Below, in pieces: positions 15,221 to 18,107 of a stretch of DNA of 18,107 bases; position 1 is the stretch's first letter; the number at the start of each line of letters is the position of its first letter. This stretch comes from an uncultured Atopobiaceae bacterium. Lineage in GTDB: Bacteria > Actinomycetota > Coriobacteriia > Coriobacteriales > Atopobiaceae. The notes below the pieces were generated by a model. That model had not been told where the DNA came from. It searched no databases and saw only the letters and a program-made list of their open reading frames with translations. The stretch covers positions 1 to 18,107 of the forward strand of contig CANPVI010000012.1 in NCBI GenBank assembly GCA_947581665.1. The letters run 5' to 3'. Made by a program: the position numbers and the translations under genes.

Positions 15221-16171
15221 GTGCTCTGCCCTCGCTGCGGTCAAGCGCTTCCCGATGGCACCACGAGATGCCCCTCGTGCGGTGAGGACGTGCGTCCTCT
15301 GAGCGCCCCCACCGCGGAGGACCTCACGTGGTGTCCGGCCTGCGGAAGCGTGGTCTCGCGCGATATGGCGTCCTGCCCCTATTGCGGCCTCCCGCTCTTC
15401 GGCCAGGCCAACCCGCTCGATCCCTCGAGCGCGGAGCCAGTGGATCCCGCCGAGCAGGACACGCGCCTCCTGCCGCGCATGCAAAACGCGATCCCCCTTC
15501 CCGAGGGCGATGAGGAGGATTCACCGGGGCGCCCGCGAGCCGCCAAGAGCCTCATCATCGCCACGATCGCGGTGGGCGTGGTGGCACTCGCCGCAGTGCT
15601 CATCCTCGCCCACCCTTGGAACCCCCATCTCTATGACACGCGCGCCGCCACTCCGGCCGATACCTCGATGGAGGGTTTCCCGGGAACGGTGGACAGGCTC
15701 TCGGGGCAAGACACCACCGGAGAGCCCGCCGATCAGCTGAGTGGGGACGAGGCCACGTTCGAGGTCCTCACCGCGGCGCTCGAGACGCAGGACGCCATCT
15801 CCGACGAGCTCAACCAGGAGATGGAGGATCTCGCGGCCGCGCCGAGCGCGCTCGAGGATACGCGCGAGACGTGGGCAAGGCAGGCTGAGGCCACGTCGAT
15901 CCGCGTCTCGAACCTCATCACGGATCTCCAGGACGCGGACGTGACGAGCGGCACCTACGCCACGGCGCGCGATGAACTCATCACCATGGGCAACTACCTG
16001 CGCAATCGCTCGGATGCGATCACAAACGCGTGGGATATCGTGATGGCGCCCGGCGCCTCGGAAGAGCAGATGCAAGAGGCGATCGACGCCGCGCGCAGCG
16101 CCGATGCGGCGTTTTCGAGCCTCTATCGCGAGGCGCGCGAAGGCTTCGCACTCAACGCACCGGAGGCCTGA
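15221..16171 (+). CDS. Double zinc-ribbon single-pass membrane protein, function unknown
   Basis: 316 residues from the GTG at 15221. Two zinc ribbons open the protein: CPRC (C3, C6) with CPSC (C17, C20), and CPAC (C38, C41) with CPYC (C52, C55). A Pro/Asp/Glu-rich cytoplasmic linker follows (about 60-105), then one membrane segment (about 110-131) preceded by basic residues, so the ribbons should be inside and the C-terminal 185 residues outside. The outer part is acidic, rich in Ala, Glu, Asp and Gln, and probably alpha-helical or coiled-coil, with no motif I know. The GTG has AAAGGCAGG upstream and puts the first ribbon at the N-terminus, as is usual; the ATG at 15188 would add 11 residues and lies in a hairpin loop with no ribosome binding site. 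It precedes a second single-pass protein and mreB. A scaffold or sensor role is only a guess. Confidence 0.82.
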   Translation: MLCPRCGQALPDGTTRCPSCGEDVRPLSAPTAEDLTWCPACGSVVSRDMASCPYCGLPLFGQANPLDPSSAEPVDPAEQDTRLLPRMQNAIPLPEGDEEDSPGRPRAAKSLIIATIAVGVVALAAVLILAHPWNPHLYDTRAATPADTSMEGFPGTVDRLSGQDTTGEPADQLSGDEATFEVLTAALETQDAISDELNQEMEDLAAAPSALEDTRETWARQAEATSIRVSNLITDLQDADVTSGTYATARDELITMGNYLRNRSDAITNAWDIVMAPGASEEQMQEAIDAARSADAAFSSLYREAREGFALNAPEA

Positions 16172-16189
16172 ATGCCATCCGCCACGTGC

Positions 16190-16315
16190 GCATACTGTGA
16201 AATCGCCGCAGGGCTGGTATGCTTTCGTGCGGCTTTCCTGTGTTCGCACAGGACGGAATCCTCGTGGACCGCCACCGCGCATGGCGGTTCGCAGGAGAGC
16301 TGAAAAGGGGAGATT
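16190..16315 (+). promoter_or_regulatory. Structured intergenic leader upstream of the TPR gene
   Basis: This gap holds four perfect inverted repeats. GCATAC (16190-16195) pairs with GTATGC (16217-16222), and GCCGCA (16205-16210) pairs with TGCGGC (16228-16233); these two overlap and cannot form together. TCCTGTG-TTCG-CACAGGA (16236-16253) has a tight TTCG tetraloop. ACCGCCA (16268-16274) pairs with TGGCGGT (16282-16288). A -10-like TATGCT lies at 16218-16223, with CTGTGA 17 bases before it as a weak -35. The strong ribosome binding site AAAGGGGAG (16304-16312) follows. I do not recognise the layout as a known riboswitch or ribosomal leader. The first pair could instead end transcription of the upstream gene. 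Confidence 0.4.
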
Positions 16316-17851
16316 GTGGACTCACAAGCCTTTGAGGCAGGCCGAAGCGCCTACCAGAACGGTGATTTCGCGACCGCGCAGGCCATGCTCGCGAGGGCCA
16401 AGGCACCGGGCGAAGTGAACGGCGCCGTCGACCACCTGAGGGGAAACTCCCTCATGCGCCTGGGGCTCTACAATGACGCGGCGCAGGCCTATGGCGATGC
16501 ACTCGCCGACGAGTCCTATGGCAAGGTGGGTGCGCTCGCCACGAACCGCGGACGCGCGTACCTCGCCGCCGGGCAGCCGGATGCCGCAGTCGCCTCGCTC
16601 ACGCAAGCGCTCTCCGATCCCAGCTATCCCACTCCCTACAAGGCCCAGGCCGCGCTCGGCGAGGCCTACGAGCGCCTCGGCCAGCCTCGCGAGGCGGGTG
16701 CCGCGTGGCGCAACGCTGCCATCGACGAATCGAACCCCAACCCGTCGGTGGCGCTTGCCAAGCTCGGCGGATGCTTCATGCAGCTCGGGCGTCCCATGGA
16801 CGCCGTCGAGGCCTACCGCACGGCACTTGACTTCGCCGCTCCCCAGGCGGATCAAAACGCCATCTACGCGGAGCTCGGCGAGGCCTATGTGCAGGCGAAT
16901 CGCCTCACCGAGGCCGCCGACGCCTTCAGCCAGGCCATGGCCGACGGCACCTACCAGCTCACCCCGAACCAGCAGGCGGCCTACGCGGCTGCGGCGAACG
17001 CCATGCGCGCGCTTGGGGCCGCAGGCAGGAGCGAGACCGACGCCATGCTCGCGGCGGCGGGCTACGGGCAGCCGGGCGCGGGCTATGGCGGCACGGGCTC
17101 CGTCGACCCGCTCGATCCCCTCGGATCGTCGGGAGAGTTCATCCCGTCGCCCGAGGACACCGGCTTCTTCGAGATCTCCGAGCAAGACATCGTGGAGAAC
17201 GCCAAGAAGCAGGCCAAGGTGCAGCGCAAGAACAAGCACACCGGCCTCAAGGTGTTCATCGTCATCCTCGTGATCATCGGCATCATCGCCGCGTGCGGCG
17301 TGGGGCTCTACGTCTCCGGCTACGGCTGGCCCATGCAGGAGGACGTGGTGACCAACCTCTTCGCCGCCGAGGATTCCGGACAGGACCCTTCAGCGTACCT
17401 CGCCGAGAGCCTCTCTCCCGAGCAGGCCCAGGCCATCACCGCCCTCATCCCGTCCGGTGCCACCGTGCAGATCGACGGGGTCGACAGGACGATGAACACC
17501 TCCACCGTCACGCTCACCGCCACCCTCGCCGAGGGCGGCACGCAGAACTACGTGGTCACGCTCGTGCGCGATGGCCTCGGCTGGAAGGTGTCCGATGTCC
17601 AACTCTCCTTTGATTCGCTCCTCGATGCCGAGGGAATGGGCGGAAACGACACCTCGGGCGATGCCGGGGACACCGCCATCATCGACACGACCGAGCAGAC
17701 CGCTCCCGTGGATGGCACGGATGTGACCATCGACACCGGCACGGTGGTGGACACGACCGGCACGGATGACCAGACCTCCACGGATGACCAGGCCGGCACC
17801 GAAACCCCCAGCGACACCACTCCTGAGGGCGAGCAGCCCACTACCGAGTAG
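16316..17851 (+). CDS. TPR-repeat single-pass membrane protein with extracytoplasmic tail, function unknown
   Basis: 511 residues from a GTG with AAAGGGGAG directly upstream. Residues 1 to about 240 are tetratricopeptide-like repeats, seen as recurring helix pairs with Ala-Tyr/Leu-Gly and AYxxAL patterns (for example near 48-60, 98-125, 155-168 and 187-210); such repeats bind other proteins. After a Gly/Pro-rich linker and an acidic segment (about 255-300) comes a Lys-rich stretch and one membrane segment (about 309-330), so the repeats should be cytoplasmic. Outside lies a domain of about 100 residues ending in VTLVRDGLGWKVSDVQL, which resembles NTF2-like/DUF4878-type folds (inference), then about 75 residues very rich in Thr, Asp and Gly. 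The tail includes an 18-base tandem direct repeat at 17761-17791. It lies 24 bases before mreB, so a role beside the cell-shape machinery is suggested by position only. Confidence 0.85.
   Translation: MDSQAFEAGRSAYQNGDFATAQAMLARAKAPGEVNGAVDHLRGNSLMRLGLYNDAAQAYGDALADESYGKVGALATNRGRAYLAAGQPDAAVASLTQALSDPSYPTPYKAQAALGEAYERLGQPREAGAAWRNAAIDESNPNPSVALAKLGGCFMQLGRPMDAVEAYRTALDFAAPQADQNAIYAELGEAYVQANRLTEAADAFSQAMADGTYQLTPNQQAAYAAAANAMRALGAAGRSETDAMLAAAGYGQPGAGYGGTGSVDPLDPLGSSGEFIPSPEDTGFFEISEQDIVENAKKQAKVQRKNKHTGLKVFIVILVIIGIIAACGVGLYVSGYGWPMQEDVVTNLFAAEDSGQDPSAYLAESLSPEQAQAITALIPSGATVQIDGVDRTMNTSTVTLTATLAEGGTQNYVVTLVRDGLGWKVSDVQLSFDSLLDAEGMGGNDTSGDAGDTAIIDTTEQTAPVDGTDVTIDTGTVVDTTGTDDQTSTDDQAGTETPSDTTPEGEQPTTE
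17761..17791 (+). repeat. Direct repeat in the Thr/Asp-rich tail coding region
   Basis: CACGGATGACCAG occurs at 17761-17773 and again at 17779-17791, an 18-base period that encodes T-D-D-Q twice. It lies in the low-complexity tail of the TPR membrane protein and would allow in-frame gain or loss of six residues. Confidence 0.6.
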
Positions 17852-17875
17852 CGCGGGAAGACGGAGCGTCTGAGC

Positions 17876-18107
17876 ATGGGCTTCATCGATCAATTCCTGA
17901 GCGACTCCCTGGGAGACAGGGGAGACCTCGCCATCGACCTCGGGACGGCCAACACCCTCGTGGCCGTGCGAGGCGAGGGGATCGTCTTGAACGAGCCCTC
18001 GGTGGTCGCCATCGACCAGAACGAGGAGCGGGTGCTCGCCGTGGGCATCGACGCGAAGCGCATGGTCGGGCGCACCCCCGGTTCCATCACCGCGTTTCGC
18101 CCGCTCA
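17876..18107 (+). CDS. mreB: Rod shape-determining protein MreB, 3' part outside the window
   Basis: Actin-like ATPase that organises peptidoglycan synthesis along the cell side wall. Only the first 77 codons are in the window. After a short amphipathic-looking start (MGFIDQFL, possibly a membrane anchor), the phosphate-1 motif IDLGTANTLV is clear (residues about 20-29), followed by GIVLNEPSVVAID, GIDAKRMVGRTPGSI and FRPL, all in family order. The ATG has GGAG nine bases upstream and follows the TPR stop by 24 bases, so the two are probably one transcript. Mbl- or MreBH-like paralogues share this N-terminus, so the exact paralogue is not settled. Confidence 0.93.
   Translation, partial: MGFIDQFLSDSLGDRGDLAIDLGTANTLVAVRGEGIVLNEPSVVAIDQNEERVLAVGIDAKRMVGRTPGSITAFRPL

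Noticed and set aside
16104..16418. Plus-strand 104-codon frame crossing the leader before the TPR gene
   Set aside because: It overlaps both neighbouring genes, lacks a ribosome binding site and is Arg/Pro-rich. The gap is better explained as a structured leader.

Overview
This window looks like ordinary, gene-dense chromosome from a very GC-rich bacterium. Long open antisense frames, which are typical of high-GC coding DNA, accompany almost every real gene. The gene content fits a high-GC Gram-positive, most likely an actinobacterium of the class Coriobacteriia: an mreB gene preceded by single-pass membrane zinc-ribbon and TPR proteins, a chorismate mutase-prephenate dehydratase fusion, a type I-beta DAHP synthase, a CtpE-like P-type ATPase and a tRNA gene that encodes its own CCA. 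The lineage is an inference from gene style, not from a marker gene.

Region 1 (1-9704) is an aromatic amino acid block, almost entirely on the minus strand. In transcription order the genes are DAHP synthase, prephenate dehydrogenase (tyrA), aroB, aroA and aroC, then, after an interruption, pheA and aroE (cut by the window edge). Most junctions are ATGA, GTGA or TGATG overlaps, so translation is probably coupled. Together they cover DAHP formation, dehydroquinate synthesis, shikimate dehydrogenation, EPSP and chorismate synthesis, and the branches to prephenate, phenylpyruvate and 4-hydroxyphenylpyruvate. Dehydroquinate dehydratase and shikimate kinase are not in the window. A plus-strand gene for a membrane acyltransferase with an extracytoplasmic SGNH esterase domain (OatA type) sits between aroC and pheA, in the opposite orientation, and splits the block.

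Region 2 (9705-9995) holds a tRNA-Arg(CCG) gene, divergent from the DAHP synthase gene. A consensus TATAAT lies between them and could serve both strands.

Region 3 (9996-15120, plus strand) holds a CtpE-like P-type cation ATPase whose last 29 bases overlap the start of a full-length aconitase (AcnA type) gene. Both enzymes deviate at an otherwise characteristic motif: PQGL instead of PEGL in M4 of the ATPase, and SCTT instead of SCTN in the aconitase.

Region 4 (15121-18107, plus strand) looks like a cell-envelope or cell-shape group: a double zinc-ribbon single-pass membrane protein, a 144-base intergenic stretch rich in inverted repeats, a TPR single-pass membrane protein with an acidic Thr-rich tail, and the start of mreB. 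The two membrane proteins have no function I can name. They and the structured leader between them are the least explained part of the window. I found no CRISPR array, insertion sequence, phage gene, integrase or obvious defence system.
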